Below, in pieces: positions 1 to 7,027 of a DNA stretch of 15,665 bases (its first letter is position 1; each line of letters opens with the position of its first letter). Origin of the DNA: Coriobacteriales bacterium (GTDB lineage Bacteria > Actinomycetota > Coriobacteriia > Coriobacteriales > UBA8131); NCBI GenBank assembly GCA_031254905.1, contig JAIRTN010000074.1, forward strand, positions 1-15,665, written 5' to 3'. The translations under genes were made by a program, and so were the position numbers. A model generated the notes under the pieces. That model saw only the letters and a program-made list of their open reading frames with translations, searched no databases and was not told where the DNA came from.

Positions 1-398
1 TCCAAGTTAATTTGCTCGCGCTCGACAAGGTCAATTTGGATATTTATGTTCTCAAGCTGAAAATCGGCCAGCATGAATGAGAAGCCGCAGGCGCTCATAA
101 GAGGAAGCCCGCCAAATTTTACGCGCTGTTTCTTTACGGAGTCGTATTGGGAGATTTCGCTCCGTGTCTCCTTGAAAGTGAGCAGGGTTTTTTGGGCAAA
201 TTTGAGAAAGGTTTCGCCCGCTGCCGTTAGGCGCGCTCCGCCGGCATCGCGAATAAAGAGGCGAGCGTCAAGTTCGCGTTCAAGCGCTTGAATTTGCTTG
301 GAAAGCGAGGACTGGGAAATATGGACGTTTTCTGCTGCGGCTGAGAATGAGCCGGTCTGAGCGATGGTGAGAAAGTACTCAAGTTGCTCAAACGTCAT
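1..398 (-). CDS. LysR-type transcriptional regulator, N-terminal part (cut by left edge)
   Basis: This gene encodes the first 132 residues of a LysR-family DNA-binding regulator; the rest lies beyond the window. The start is the ATG at 398, preceded on the minus strand by a GGAGGG ribosome binding site six bases away. The protein opens MTFEQLEYFLTIAQTGSFS, and residues 17-40 form the winged helix-turn-helix with the family-typical SFSAAAE and ISQSSLSKQIQALE segments. The linker helix follows, and the effector domain starts near residue 90. The gene is divergent from a UbiD-type decarboxylase operon, the same arrangement as bsdR (yclA) and bsdBCD in Bacillus subtilis, where the regulator responds to phenolic acids. 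Control of the decarboxylase operon by an aromatic acid is therefore inferred. Nothing shows which ligand binds. The family call is secure; the target is an inference from position. Confidence 0.93.
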   Translation of the reverse strand, partial: MTFEQLEYFLTIAQTGSFSAAAENVHISQSSLSKQIQALERELDARLFIRDAGGARLTAAGETFLKFAQKTLLTFKETRSEISQYDSVKKQRVKFGGLPLMSACGFSFMLADFQLENINIQIDLVEREQINL

Positions 399-520
399 AG
401 TGGGCCCTCCGCCCCCTTCCTTCTATAGCTATAAATTTGTGAATGAGTTCTGTATTAAAACTACTGAATCTGTATTATACCCCAGCACTATTGAAAGTAA
501 ACTGAAGGACCTTGCTCGTT

Positions 521-537
521 GATTCAAATTGGGAATC
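521..537. promoter_or_regulatory. Candidate LysR operator (T-N11-A inverted repeat)
   Basis: GATTC and GAATC form inverted arms of 5 bp separated by 7 bp. T523 and A535 fit the T-N11-A core known for LysR-type operators. The site lies just upstream of a possible -35 element at 543-548, which suits an activator of the plus-strand operon. That the neighbouring regulator binds here is inferred. Confidence 0.45.
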
Positions 538-542
538 ACTTC

Positions 543-570
543 TTGTCAAAAACGAATAACTCATGTTAAT
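543..570 (+). promoter_or_regulatory. Possible promoter of the decarboxylase operon
   Basis: TTGTCA at 543-548 matches five of six bases of the sigma70 -35 consensus. GTTAAT at 565-570, 16 bp downstream, is a four-of-six match to the -10 element. A weak -10 would be expected for an activator-dependent promoter. If it is real, the transcript has a leader of about 160 nt before the decarboxylase start. Confidence 0.3.
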
Positions 571-600
571 CGCTTCACTATTCTTTTGCGGAATATCGAC

Positions 601-699
601 ATGACAAAAATCACCTTGAGCTCTTGCATGGGCGTCTATAACGTTAGCCCCGAGAGTCGTCATAAGGCTTTCTTTTCAGCCTTATGGCGCCAGTTATAG
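601..699 (+). other. Possible 32-codon leader ORF before the decarboxylase
   Basis: An ATG at 601 opens a 32-residue frame starting MTKITLSSCMGVYN and ending at TAG 697-699. Only a weak GCGGA lies upstream as a ribosome site. The 661-686 hairpin is inside the frame, so translation could affect its folding. The product is not recognisable and the frame may be chance. Confidence 0.15.
661..686 (+). promoter_or_regulatory. Leader hairpin upstream of the decarboxylase gene
   Basis: CATAAGGCT (661-669) pairs perfectly with AGCCTTATG (678-686) around an 8-nt pyrimidine-rich loop. A second, GC-only stem follows: CCCGC at 701-705 with GCGGG at 714-718. Neither is followed by a T-run, so they do not look like a standard terminator. 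They may stabilise or regulate the operon leader. The base pairing is plain; the role is unknown. Confidence 0.45.
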
Positions 700-738
700 C
701 CCCGCCTCTTTGTGCGGGCGTTGAGAAAGGAGCCATGC

Positions 739-2175
739 ATGGCAAAGGTTTACAAGGACCTGAGAGAGTTTCTCGCAACTCTCGAAGCCGAAGGGCAGCT
801 TGTCAGGATTAAGGACGAAGTGGATCCTGAGCCGGATATCGGCGCGGCTGGTCGAGCGGCATCACGGGACGCAAATGGCCCGGCAGTTCTATTCGAGAAA
901 ATCAAGGGCTACAAAGGAACCGTCGTCACTAATGCCCACGGTTCATGGCAAAACCACGCGCTCATGATGGGCATGGACAAGAACACGCCCGTCAAAGAGC
1001 AGTTTGAGGAACTCAATCGTCGTTGGGATAAATTCCCGGTTCCGCCAAACGTTGTTACTCGCGATGAGGCTCCCTGCAAAGAGAACGTCATCGACACAGA
1101 CATCAACCTCTTTGAGGTTCTTCCGCTCTATCGTATCAACGAGCAGGACGGTGGATTCTTCATCTCGAAGGCTTCGGTTATCACGGGCGACCCCGAGTTC
1201 CCCGATGACTTCAACAAGCTCAACGTCGGCACCTATCGTATTCAGGTCAAGGACAAGGATACCGTTGGCATTCAGGCGCTTGCCATGCATGATATCGCCG
1301 TACAGCTTGCCAAGTACGAGCGCAAGAATGAGCGTATGCCTATCGCAATCACGCTCGGCAACAATCCTCTCGTAACCTTTATGGCCTCCACGCCTATCGG
1401 CTACAGCCAAAACGAGTATGAGTTTGTTGGCGCGCTGCAAGATGGCGTTCCTACCGACATCGTCAAGGCCGACACCGCTGCGCACCTCCTCGTCCCCGCT
1501 GGTGCCGAGGTTGTCCTCGAGGGCTACATCAAGCCGCGCGTCCGCACGGTTGAGGGTCCCTTTGGTGAGTTCCCCGGTTCGTATTCTGGTGCTCGCCTCC
1601 AGTGTGAAGTCAAAATCACCCACATCACCCATCGTACCGACCCCATCTTTGAGAACCTCTACCTTGGTATGCCTTGGACCGAAATCGACTATCTGATGGC
1701 CCTTAACACAAGCGTGCCGCTGTACAAGCAAATCAAAGAGAGCTTCCCCGAAGTTGTTGCCGTCAACGCCATGTACACGCACGGCATCGGTGCCATCATC
1801 TCAACGAAGTGCCGTTATGGTGGCTATGGCAAGGGCGTCGCCATGCGTCTGCTCTCCACGCCTCACGGCATGCCTTACTCGAAAATCGTCATCGTGGTAG
1901 ACGAATTCGTCGACCCCTTCAACCTCGAGCAGGTTATGTGGGCGCTGACAACCCGTGTTCAGCCCTCCAAGGACGTCACGCTTATCCAAAACGCGCCGGG
2001 TATGCCGCTTGACCCCTCAAGCGTTCCTGCCGGTATGACGACCAAACTCATCATCGACGCGACCACGCCGGTTCCGCCGGAGCCCAATCCTCGCGCAGTT
2101 GAGTTGCTCAAGGACCCGGAAAAGACCGCGGAATGGGCCGAGATTCTCAAGAAGCTCCAGAGCGGGCTCGCCTAG
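739..2175 (+). CDS. bsdC: UbiD-family non-oxidative aromatic acid decarboxylase, catalytic subunit C (BsdC/VdcC class)
   Basis: This is the catalytic subunit of a prenylated-FMN-dependent, reversible hydroxyarylic acid decarboxylase that converts a phenolic acid to a phenol and CO2 in the cytoplasm. The 478-residue length is normal for the family. The start is ATG 739, with GAAAGGAG at 725-732; an in-frame GTG at 712 would add nine residues without a good ribosome site. Residues that line up with the known UbiD/Fdc1 active site are present: N162 and R167 in NVGTYR, H184, E228 in EYEFVG, and E272 and E277 in VEGPFGE. These cover the metal ligands and the Arg-Glu-Glu catalytic triad. From memory of the sequence, similarity to B. 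subtilis BsdC (YclC) runs the whole length, including LYLGMPWTE and VAVNAMYTHG. The subunit D and UbiX genes downstream complete the BCD set. The substrate (4-hydroxybenzoate, vanillate, protocatechuate or another) cannot be read from the sequence. Confidence 0.95.
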   Translation: MAKVYKDLREFLATLEAEGQLVRIKDEVDPEPDIGAAGRAASRDANGPAVLFEKIKGYKGTVVTNAHGSWQNHALMMGMDKNTPVKEQFEELNRRWDKFPVPPNVVTRDEAPCKENVIDTDINLFEVLPLYRINEQDGGFFISKASVITGDPEFPDDFNKLNVGTYRIQVKDKDTVGIQALAMHDIAVQLAKYERKNERMPIAITLGNNPLVTFMASTPIGYSQNEYEFVGALQDGVPTDIVKADTAAHLLVPAGAEVVLEGYIKPRVRTVEGPFGEFPGSYSGARLQCEVKITHITHRTDPIFENLYLGMPWTEIDYLMALNTSVPLYKQIKESFPEVVAVNAMYTHGIGAIISTKCRYGGYGKGVAMRLLSTPHGMPYSKIVIVVDEFVDPFNLEQVMWALTTRVQPSKDVTLIQNAPGMPLDPSSVPAGMTTKLIIDATTPVPPEPNPRAVELLKDPEKTAEWAEILKKLQSGLA

Positions 2176-2187
2176 TCCAAAAATCCC

Positions 2188-2206
2188 GGCGGTTCATCGG
2201 GCCGCC
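2188..2206 (+). promoter_or_regulatory. Short hairpin between subunit C and subunit D genes
   Basis: GGCGG (2188-2192) can pair with CCGCC (2202-2206). An overlapping alternative pairs CCCG with CGGG. There is no T-run. It may modestly stabilise or punctuate the message. Confidence 0.3.
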
Positions 2207-2229
2207 CTTACCAAAGAGAGGAGAAACAC

Positions 2230-2433
2230 ATGAAGTGTCCGCGCTGTGACAGTGAAAAAGTTAAGACCATGGTCAAGTCGCCTGTTGGTGATGTTTGGGA
2301 GGTCTATGTCTGCGAGAACTGCTGGTATTCTTGGCGTTCGACCGAGACACCACAGGTGCTTCCTAAATTCAAGCTCAACGACCAGATGATTGCAGAACTC
2401 GGAGTCATCCCGCCGATTCCGCCTCTGGATTAA
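2230..2433 (+). CDS. bsdD: Hydroxyarylic acid decarboxylase small subunit D (BsdD/VdcD class), zinc-ribbon-like
   Basis: This is a 67-residue protein starting at ATG 2230 behind an AGAGAGGAG ribosome site. It has two CxxC pairs: C3/C6 in CPRC and C28/C31 in CENC. The spacing suits a single zinc ribbon. The flanking sequence (EVYVCENCWYSWRSTE, then a Pro-rich tail PPIPPLD) matches the small D subunit found beside the UbiD-type C subunit in bsdBCD, vdcBCD and shdBCD operons. In characterised systems the D subunit is needed for, or improves, decarboxylase activity, but its exact job is not settled; the metal site here suggests a structural or assembly role. It lies 54 bp after the decarboxylase gene on the same strand, so co-transcription is likely. 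Confidence 0.9.
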   Translation: MKCPRCDSEKVKTMVKSPVGDVWEVYVCENCWYSWRSTETPQVLPKFKLNDQMIAELGVIPPIPPLD

Positions 2434-2440
2434 TACTATC

Positions 2441-2471
2441 GAGGGTCGGTCCGTTTTACGGGGCGACCCTC
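2441..2471 (+). promoter_or_regulatory. Intercistronic hairpin between subunit D and permease genes
   Basis: GAGGGTCG (2441-2448) pairs with CGACCCTC (2464-2471). Inside, CCGT (2451-2454) pairs with ACGG (2458-2461) after a small mismatch. This is a long stable stem with no T-run, only a C-rich stretch, so it is probably not an efficient terminator. It may protect the upstream message or reduce read-through into the permease gene, giving more enzyme than transporter. Confidence 0.55.
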
Positions 2472-2502
2472 CCTTCTTCCCCCCCCATAAGGAGTAGAGA
2501 AT

Positions 2503-3969
2503 ATGGAAGCAATAAAGTCAGGTTTCAAAAAGAGGAAAAGTGAGATAGGGATACTGCTGGGTATTGCCATAGCCCTGATAGTCTATTTCATCCCCATTCC
2601 CGAAGCGTCTTTGAGTCGAGGCGGGCACATCACACTTGCACTGACTCTTATGACCGTGGTGTTTTGGGCCTTCCAAGTTATGCAACCGGCATTCACATCC
2701 GGTATCTTTGCTGCACTTCTTATCATTTTCGGAGTTATACCGGCAGTTCCTGCAACAGAAACCGCTGCTGGCATCAGCGCTCAGGTAGCTACCGCGAGCG
2801 TGGTGTTCAAGTCGTGGACCGGCTCAACGATGTGGCTTATTGTCGGAGCCTATCTGATTGCGACGGCCGTAAAGACTTCCGGTTTGGGTGAGCGTATTGC
2901 CTATAACTACCTGCTGCGTTTCGTGCGTTCCTATAAGAGCATCATTATAGGTATCTTCGTGCTGACTCTTGTCCTGAGCCTGCTCATCCCGCATCCTTGG
3001 CCACGCGCGCTGCTTATCATGTCTGTTATGGCGGTCATCATACAGTCATCGAACGTGCCGAAAAGCGATGCGATAAAGATCGGTTTTACCGTTTTTGCCG
3101 CCTCTGTTCCGGTTTCCTTAGTCTTCTTGACAGGCGACGCGGTCATCAATCCTCTGGCCGCGAACTATGCGCCCCAAGGTGTCAACTTCGTCCAATGGTT
3201 GATTTACATGGGCCCGCCCGCTGCTGTCGCGAGTATCCTCACGGTGATACTTATTCTTGTTCTCTTTAAGCCGACTCAGGAAATCACAATCAACAAAGAT
3301 GAGGTACGGCAAAAGATTGCCTCTATCGGCAAGATGACGGGTGTTGAGATACGTGCCGCCGTCTGGCTGGTCATCGCCATTGTTCTGTGGATGACTGACT
3401 CTGTTCACGGCATCGACATCGGTTGGGTTACGCTCATCGTTGCAATGGGTATGGCGCTGCCGGTCGTAGGCATTCTCAAACCCAAGGATTGGGCGGCTGT
3501 TCCCGTACAGGTTCTCGTCTTCCTTACTGCGGCCATCGCCATCGGTACCGTTGGTGGAGCAACTGGCATGAACGCCTATCTTGCTGGCGCGCTTCAGGGC
3601 CTGTTCTCTGAGCCGGTTCTTGGTAACATGTTCCTCTTTGCTCTGGTAACTACCGTTGTCGCTGTGATTTTGCACATGCTTCTGGGAAGCGTTATCGCGG
3701 TTATGGGTGTTGCCATCCCGACGATTCTCGCGATTACCAGCGCGCAGGGCATGGACCCCCTCGTCCCGACCTTCATCGTTTACATGGCTATTGCCTCCCA
3801 TTACGTGTTCCCCTTCCAGCATCTCAACATTCTGGTAGGAGCATCGGAGGAAACGGGCGGCTATTCGCAGAAAGAGACTATCAAACTCGGACTTCCGCTG
3901 GTCATCGTCGTCTTCGTGGTGACGGTTGGCATAATGATACCGTGGTTTGCAGTCACCGGTCTTTTGTAG
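2503..3969 (+). CDS. DASS/SLC13-type membrane permease, probable aromatic acid transporter
   Basis: This is a 488-residue polytopic membrane protein with about 11 to 13 hydrophobic helices and a basic N-terminus (KSGFKKRKSE), starting at ATG 2503 behind AAGGAG. The segment SGLGERIAYNYLLRF near 126-140 and the two-half organisation resemble the divalent anion:Na+ symporter (DASS/SLC13) group. The usual Ser-Asn-Thr signature expected after this helix is absent; LIPHPWPRA occurs at 161-169 instead, and the second SNT-like motif is not obvious either. The carrier is thus a divergent member, and its ion coupling and substrate are uncertain. Its position between subunit D and ubiX strongly suggests transport of the aromatic acid substrate into the cell, or acid/phenol exchange. 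It could instead belong to another arm of the wider ion transporter superfamily. Confidence 0.75.
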   Translation: MEAIKSGFKKRKSEIGILLGIAIALIVYFIPIPEASLSRGGHITLALTLMTVVFWAFQVMQPAFTSGIFAALLIIFGVIPAVPATETAAGISAQVATASVVFKSWTGSTMWLIVGAYLIATAVKTSGLGERIAYNYLLRFVRSYKSIIIGIFVLTLVLSLLIPHPWPRALLIMSVMAVIIQSSNVPKSDAIKIGFTVFAASVPVSLVFLTGDAVINPLAANYAPQGVNFVQWLIYMGPPAAVASILTVILILVLFKPTQEITINKDEVRQKIASIGKMTGVEIRAAVWLVIAIVLWMTDSVHGIDIGWVTLIVAMGMALPVVGILKPKDWAAVPVQVLVFLTAAIAIGTVGGATGMNAYLAGALQGLFSEPVLGNMFLFALVTTVVAVILHMLLGSVIAVMGVAIPTILAITSAQGMDPLVPTFIVYMAIASHYVFPFQHLNILVGASEETGGYSQKETIKLGLPLVIVVFVVTVGIMIPWFAVTGLL

Positions 3970-3996
3970 AACCAATAAAACAGTAAGGGTGAAAGT

Positions 3997-4560
3997 ATGA
4001 GAATTATCGTTGGTATATCGGGAGCCTCCGGCGTTATCATGGGTCATGCGCTTTTGACCGCGCTTCGTAAGCACAGACAAGTCGAGACTCATCTCGTGGT
4101 GACGAAAGGCGCCCGAAAGACCTGGGAGCTTGAGTGCGATATTCCCATTCAAAAACTTTATGAGTTAGCGGACTTCGTACATGATGACAGGAACCTTGCC
4201 GCGTCTATATCAAGCGGTTCGTTCCAGACAGACGGCATGGTTATCATCCCCTGTTCTATGAAAACGCTGGCGGCTGTTACAACAGGCTACGCGGCGAATC
4301 TCTTGGTACGCGCCGCGGACGTCTGCATGAAGGAGGGGCGGAAAGTTATCCTCGTACCCCGAGAAATGCCCTTAGGCAAAATACACTTGCGCAATCTCAA
4401 AGAGGCTTCTGACCTCGGTTGCACAATTATTCCTCCGGTCTTGACCTTCTATAACGGAGGACAGACCGTCGAGGAGCAGATGACTCACCTGATGGGGAAG
4501 ATTCTTCGACAGTTCGGGTTGGAGGAAGAGGGCTTTGTCCCGTGGGAAGGGGCTGAATAG
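3997..4560 (+). CDS. ubiX: UbiX-family flavin prenyltransferase (BsdB/VdcB class)
   Basis: UbiX prenylates reduced FMN with dimethylallyl phosphate to make the prenyl-FMN cofactor required by UbiD enzymes. The protein has 187 residues, the normal length, and starts at ATG 3997, 27 bp after the permease, behind a purine-rich AAGGGTGAAAG. Conserved blocks are visible: GISGASG at 6-12 (FMN phosphate loop), SSGSF at 72-76, PCSMKT at 85-90 and PREMPL at 121-126, followed by HLRNL and IIPPVLTFYN. These cover the FMN and prenyl phosphate sites of the family. It is the last gene of the operon and supplies the cofactor for the decarboxylase encoded upstream. The family call is very secure; exclusive service to this operon is inferred. 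Confidence 0.95.
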   Translation: MRIIVGISGASGVIMGHALLTALRKHRQVETHLVVTKGARKTWELECDIPIQKLYELADFVHDDRNLAASISSGSFQTDGMVIIPCSMKTLAAVTTGYAANLLVRAADVCMKEGRKVILVPREMPLGKIHLRNLKEASDLGCTIIPPVLTFYNGGQTVEEQMTHLMGKILRQFGLEEEGFVPWEGAE

Positions 4561-4578
4561 TTCTGCGGCCCATCTCCC

Positions 4579-4627
4579 GTCGTTGCTGCGATATGTTTTG
4601 CATATCGCAGCAACGACAAAACATATC
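4579..4627 (+). repeat. 17-bp perfect inverted repeat with an alternative 11-bp pairing, 3' of ubiX
   Basis: The arms at 4579-4595 and 4601-4617 are perfect reverse complements over 17 bp with a 5-nt loop, ttttg. In addition, GATATGTTTTG (4590-4600) is the exact reverse complement of CAAAACATATC (4617-4627). The second pairing uses the end of the left arm plus the loop, so the two folds exclude each other. There is no T-run directly after it. It could be an RNA end-protecting structure, a regulatory switch, or a dyad protein site. Confidence 0.7.
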
Positions 4628-4634
4628 ATCTCCG

Positions 4635-4658
4635 GGCTTATTTTAAGCCTCTTTTTTT
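4635..4658 (+). terminator. Intrinsic terminator of the decarboxylase operon
   Basis: GGCTTA (4635-4640) pairs with TAAGCC (4644-4649) around a TTT loop. TC and seven T residues follow (4652-4658). This is a short but classical rho-independent terminator, and it separates the operon from hppA. Confidence 0.8.
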
Positions 4659-4813
4659 ATCCTATCACCCACACCATCATTTACCGAGGAATGGAAAATG
4701 CCTGAATAGGTCTGTCGTCTGGGATTCATTGAGTTTCATCCGATATACGCTGTTCTTGAAGGGTATTTTCCAGTAGAATTGCAGAGCCGTACATTATGCA
4801 CGGAGGTACTGCT

Positions 4814-4927
4814 ATGTTTACGGAAGTGTCGTTGCCGTTTCGAGAGGAGAGGACTTCATGGGAGATTTTTCGCCGCAGATGCTTGCTTGGCTTGCGCCGC
4901 TTGCATCGGTCATCGGTTTGGGAGTAG
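4814..4927 (+). other. Out-of-frame ORF overlapping the hppA start, with a strong ribosome site
   Basis: ATG 4814 is preceded by GGAGGT at 4802-4807 with a 6-nt gap, a better ribosome site than most genes here have. The frame runs 37 codons ([16 protein letters not shown]...) and ends at TAG 4925-4927, so it overlaps the first 70 bases of hppA in another frame. The peptide is not recognisable. It may be a leader ORF that influences hppA initiation, or the Shine-Dalgarno match may be chance. Confidence 0.25.
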
Positions 4928-6978
4928 CCGCCTATCTGGCGTTTTGGGTTCTGAAACAGGACCCGGGTAATGAGAGGATGCAGAAACTCTCGGGCCTGAT
5001 TCAGAAGGGCGCCACGGCGTTTTTGTTCGCTGAGTATCGTGCCCTCATCATCTTCGCCCTCGTCGTTGCCGTAGTCCTAGGCTTCGCCATCAGTCCGCTC
5101 ACGGCCTGCGCCTTTTTGACCGGTGGTATCCTGTCCGTCATCGCCGGCTATATCGGCATGTACGTCGCCACCCGCGCCAACACGCGCACCACGCAGGCCG
5201 CGACCAAGGGCATCGCTGGTGCCCTGCGTGTGGCCTACCGTTCCGGCCTCACGATGGGCCTCGTGGTTGCCTCCCTCGGCTTGATGGGGCTGTCGCTGTG
5301 GGCCATCTTCTTCCTCGTCTTTCACGAGCATCCCGAGCCAGAAATCGTCGACGGCTTCGTCATGGGCGCTTCTTCCATCGCGTTGTTCGCGCGCGTTGGC
5401 GGCGGCATCTACACCAAGGCTGCCGACGTTGGCGCCGACCTCGTTGGCAAGGTTGAGGCGGGCATTCCCGAGGACGACCCACGCAATCCCGGTGTCATCG
5501 CCGATAATGTTGGGGATAATGTCGGCGACGTCGCGGGCATGGGAGCCGACCTCTACGAGAGTTATGCGGGCGCCATTCTCGCTCCGATGGTTCTTGCGGT
5601 TGCCATGCGCGTCAGCGGTTTTCTGGAGGGCACCGACGCGATTATCGCCCTCGTCTTGCCTCTCGTTCTCGCCGCTGGCGGCATCATCGCCTCCATCGTC
5701 GGGCTGTTCGCCGTCAATACCAACGACGGTTCCAAACTTGCTAAGGCACTTGACCGAGGTACCTTCCTCACCTCCGGCATCGTCTTTCTCCTCATCCTTG
5801 CCTGCACCTTTATTTGGCAGACCATCTCTGACAAGCCAATGTTGTGGCTGTTTGCCGCCGCCGCCGCGGGTCTTGCGGCCGGGCTTGCCATCGGTAAGAT
5901 AACCGAGTACTACACCTCGTATCACTGTAAGCCTGTTAAGAAGATTGCCCTTGCCTCTGAGTCTGGTTACGCGACCAATATCATCGAAGGCCTTTCCACC
6001 GGTATGCTTTCCACCCTGCTCCCGGGCATTGTTCTTATCGCCGCCGTTGCCATCGCCTATCTTGCCGGTCTGCAGGTGGGCGGTCCGGAGTTCGGCGTCT
6101 ATGGCATCGGGCTTTCCGCCCTTGGTATGCTCACCACCACCGCAACCACCGTTGGCGTCGATGCCTACGGCCCGGTTGCTGATAACGCCGGTGGCATCGC
6201 CGAAATGGCGGGTTTGCCCTCTGAAATTCGCGAGCGCACCGACCAACTCGACAGCGTTGGCAATACCACCGCCGCTGTCGCCAAGGGCTTTGCGGTATCA
6301 TCTGCTGCCCTTACCGCGTTGGCGCTGTTTGTCTGCTTCAAGACCAACCTCGAGTTCGGCACGGCGAAGTTCAGCGGTGTTGCCCTCGACATCCAGCTTG
6401 ACAATCCCTTCGTCATCATCGGTGTCATCATCGGCGCCATGATGCCCTTCTTCTTCGGAGCCATGACAATGGGTGCCGTTTCGCGTGCCGCCAATGCCAT
6501 GATTATCGAGATTCGTCGTCAGTTCCGCGAAATCAAGGGCCTGTTGGCCGGGGAGCCGGGCGTGGAGCCAGACACGGAAGCCTGCGTTCGTATCTCCACC
6601 CAAGCAGCCCTTAAAGAAATGATGCTGCCCGGTATTCTTGCGGTGGTCATTCCCGTGGCGCTTGGCGTTCTTGATGTGAATATCCTCGCTGGCTTCCTTA
6701 TCGGCGTGCTTGCCTGCGGCTTTTTGATGAGCGTGTACATGGCAAACACCGGTGGGGCTTGGGATAACGCCAAGAAGTATATCGAGACTGGTGCCCATGG
6801 CGGCAAGGGTTCTGAGGCCCACAAGTCCGCCGTTGTTGGCGACACGGTTGGCGACCCCTTTAAGGACACTTCCGGGCCGTCCATCAACATTCTTATCAAG
6901 GTTGTAACGGTTGTTTCTCTCGTGTTTGTGCCCTTCTTCCTCTTGCTGAATGGGGGTTTCCTGCACGGGCTAATCTGA
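4858..6978 (+). CDS. hppA: Membrane-bound ion-translocating pyrophosphatase, K+-dependent type
   Basis: HppA hydrolyses cytoplasmic pyrophosphate and uses the energy to pump H+ or Na+ across the cell membrane. The protein has 706 residues, as expected, with about 16 membrane helices. The start is ATG 4858 behind AGGAGAGG at 4845-4852. Signature blocks are intact: [11 protein letters not shown] at 190-200, [12 protein letters not shown] at 216-227, [16 protein letters not shown] at 435-450, [13 protein letters not shown] at 631-643 and [15 protein letters not shown] at 661-675. These carry the Asp and Lys residues that bind Mg-pyrophosphate. [10 protein letters not shown] at 468-477 has Ala where K+-independent enzymes have Lys, so this is a K+-dependent enzyme. 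Whether it moves H+ or Na+ cannot be settled by eye. It sits behind a terminator and is probably its own unit, possibly reading into dnaG. It conserves energy from pyrophosphate released in biosynthesis, as is common in anaerobes. Confidence 0.97.
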   Translation: MGDFSPQMLAWLAPLASVIGLGVAAYLAFWVLKQDPGNERMQKLSGLIQKGATAFLFAEYRALIIFALVVAVVLGFAISPLTACAFLTGGILSVIAGYIGMYVATRANTRTTQAATKGIAGALRVAYRSGLTMGLVVASLGLMGLSLWAIFFLVFHEHPEPEIVDGFVMGASSIALFARVGGGIYTKAADVGADLVGKVEAGIPEDDPRNPGVIADNVGDNVGDVAGMGADLYESYAGAILAPMVLAVAMRVSGFLEGTDAIIALVLPLVLAAGGIIASIVGLFAVNTNDGSKLAKALDRGTFLTSGIVFLLILACTFIWQTISDKPMLWLFAAAAAGLAAGLAIGKITEYYTSYHCKPVKKIALASESGYATNIIEGLSTGMLSTLLPGIVLIAAVAIAYLAGLQVGGPEFGVYGIGLSALGMLTTTATTVGVDAYGPVADNAGGIAEMAGLPSEIRERTDQLDSVGNTTAAVAKGFAVSSAALTALALFVCFKTNLEFGTAKFSGVALDIQLDNPFVIIGVIIGAMMPFFFGAMTMGAVSRAANAMIIEIRRQFREIKGLLAGEPGVEPDTEACVRISTQAALKEMMLPGILAVVIPVALGVLDVNILAGFLIGVLACGFLMSVYMANTGGAWDNAKKYIETGAHGGKGSEAHKSAVVGDTVGDPFKDTSGPSINILIKVVTVVSLVFVPFFLLLNGGFLHGLI

Positions 6979-7027
6979 TAATCGATTGAAGGGGCGCAGG
7001 CAAAACTTTGCGCGCAGATGAGCGTCG

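Larger units (their letters stand above)
399..738. other. Divergent regulatory region, lysR / decarboxylase operon
   Basis: These 340 bases separate the regulator from the decarboxylase gene and are visibly richer in A and T than the genes around them. They hold a 10-bp palindrome (tatagctata, 424-433) just upstream of the regulator. A direct repeat of tctgtatta occurs at 449-457 and 469-477, exactly 20 bp apart, so both copies face the same side of the helix. A LysR-type inverted repeat, a possible promoter and two hairpins are listed separately. A 62-codon minus-strand open frame (663 down to 475) has no recognisable product and only a poor ribosome site, so I do not call it a gene. Confidence 0.6.

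Noticed and set aside
73..291. 72-codon plus-strand frame inside the LysR-type gene
   Set aside because: It lies opposite a clear winged-helix regulator frame and has no pattern of its own.
475..663. 62-codon minus-strand frame in the lysR/decarboxylase gap
   Set aside because: The product is unrecognisable, the ribosome site is poor, and it covers the operator and promoter region. It could be real but is not supported.
712..738. GTG start nine codons upstream for the UbiD-type protein
   Set aside because: No ribosome site precedes it, while ATG 739 has GAAAGGAG at good spacing and gives the family N-terminus.
943..1782. 279-codon minus-strand open frame opposite the UbiD-type gene
   Set aside because: It has no recognisable domain, and the plus strand has the complete UbiD active site.
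3118..4152. Long open frame of 344 codons on the minus strand, opposite the permease and the ubiX start
   Set aside because: It is rich in His, Asn, Asp and Arg with no recognisable domain, and it lies opposite a clearly coding membrane protein. It is explained by codon bias of the real gene.
5077..6246. 389-codon minus-strand open frame opposite hppA
   Set aside because: Its composition (Gly, Asp, Asn, Arg) is that of an antisense read of hydrophobic codons. The hppA frame is intact.
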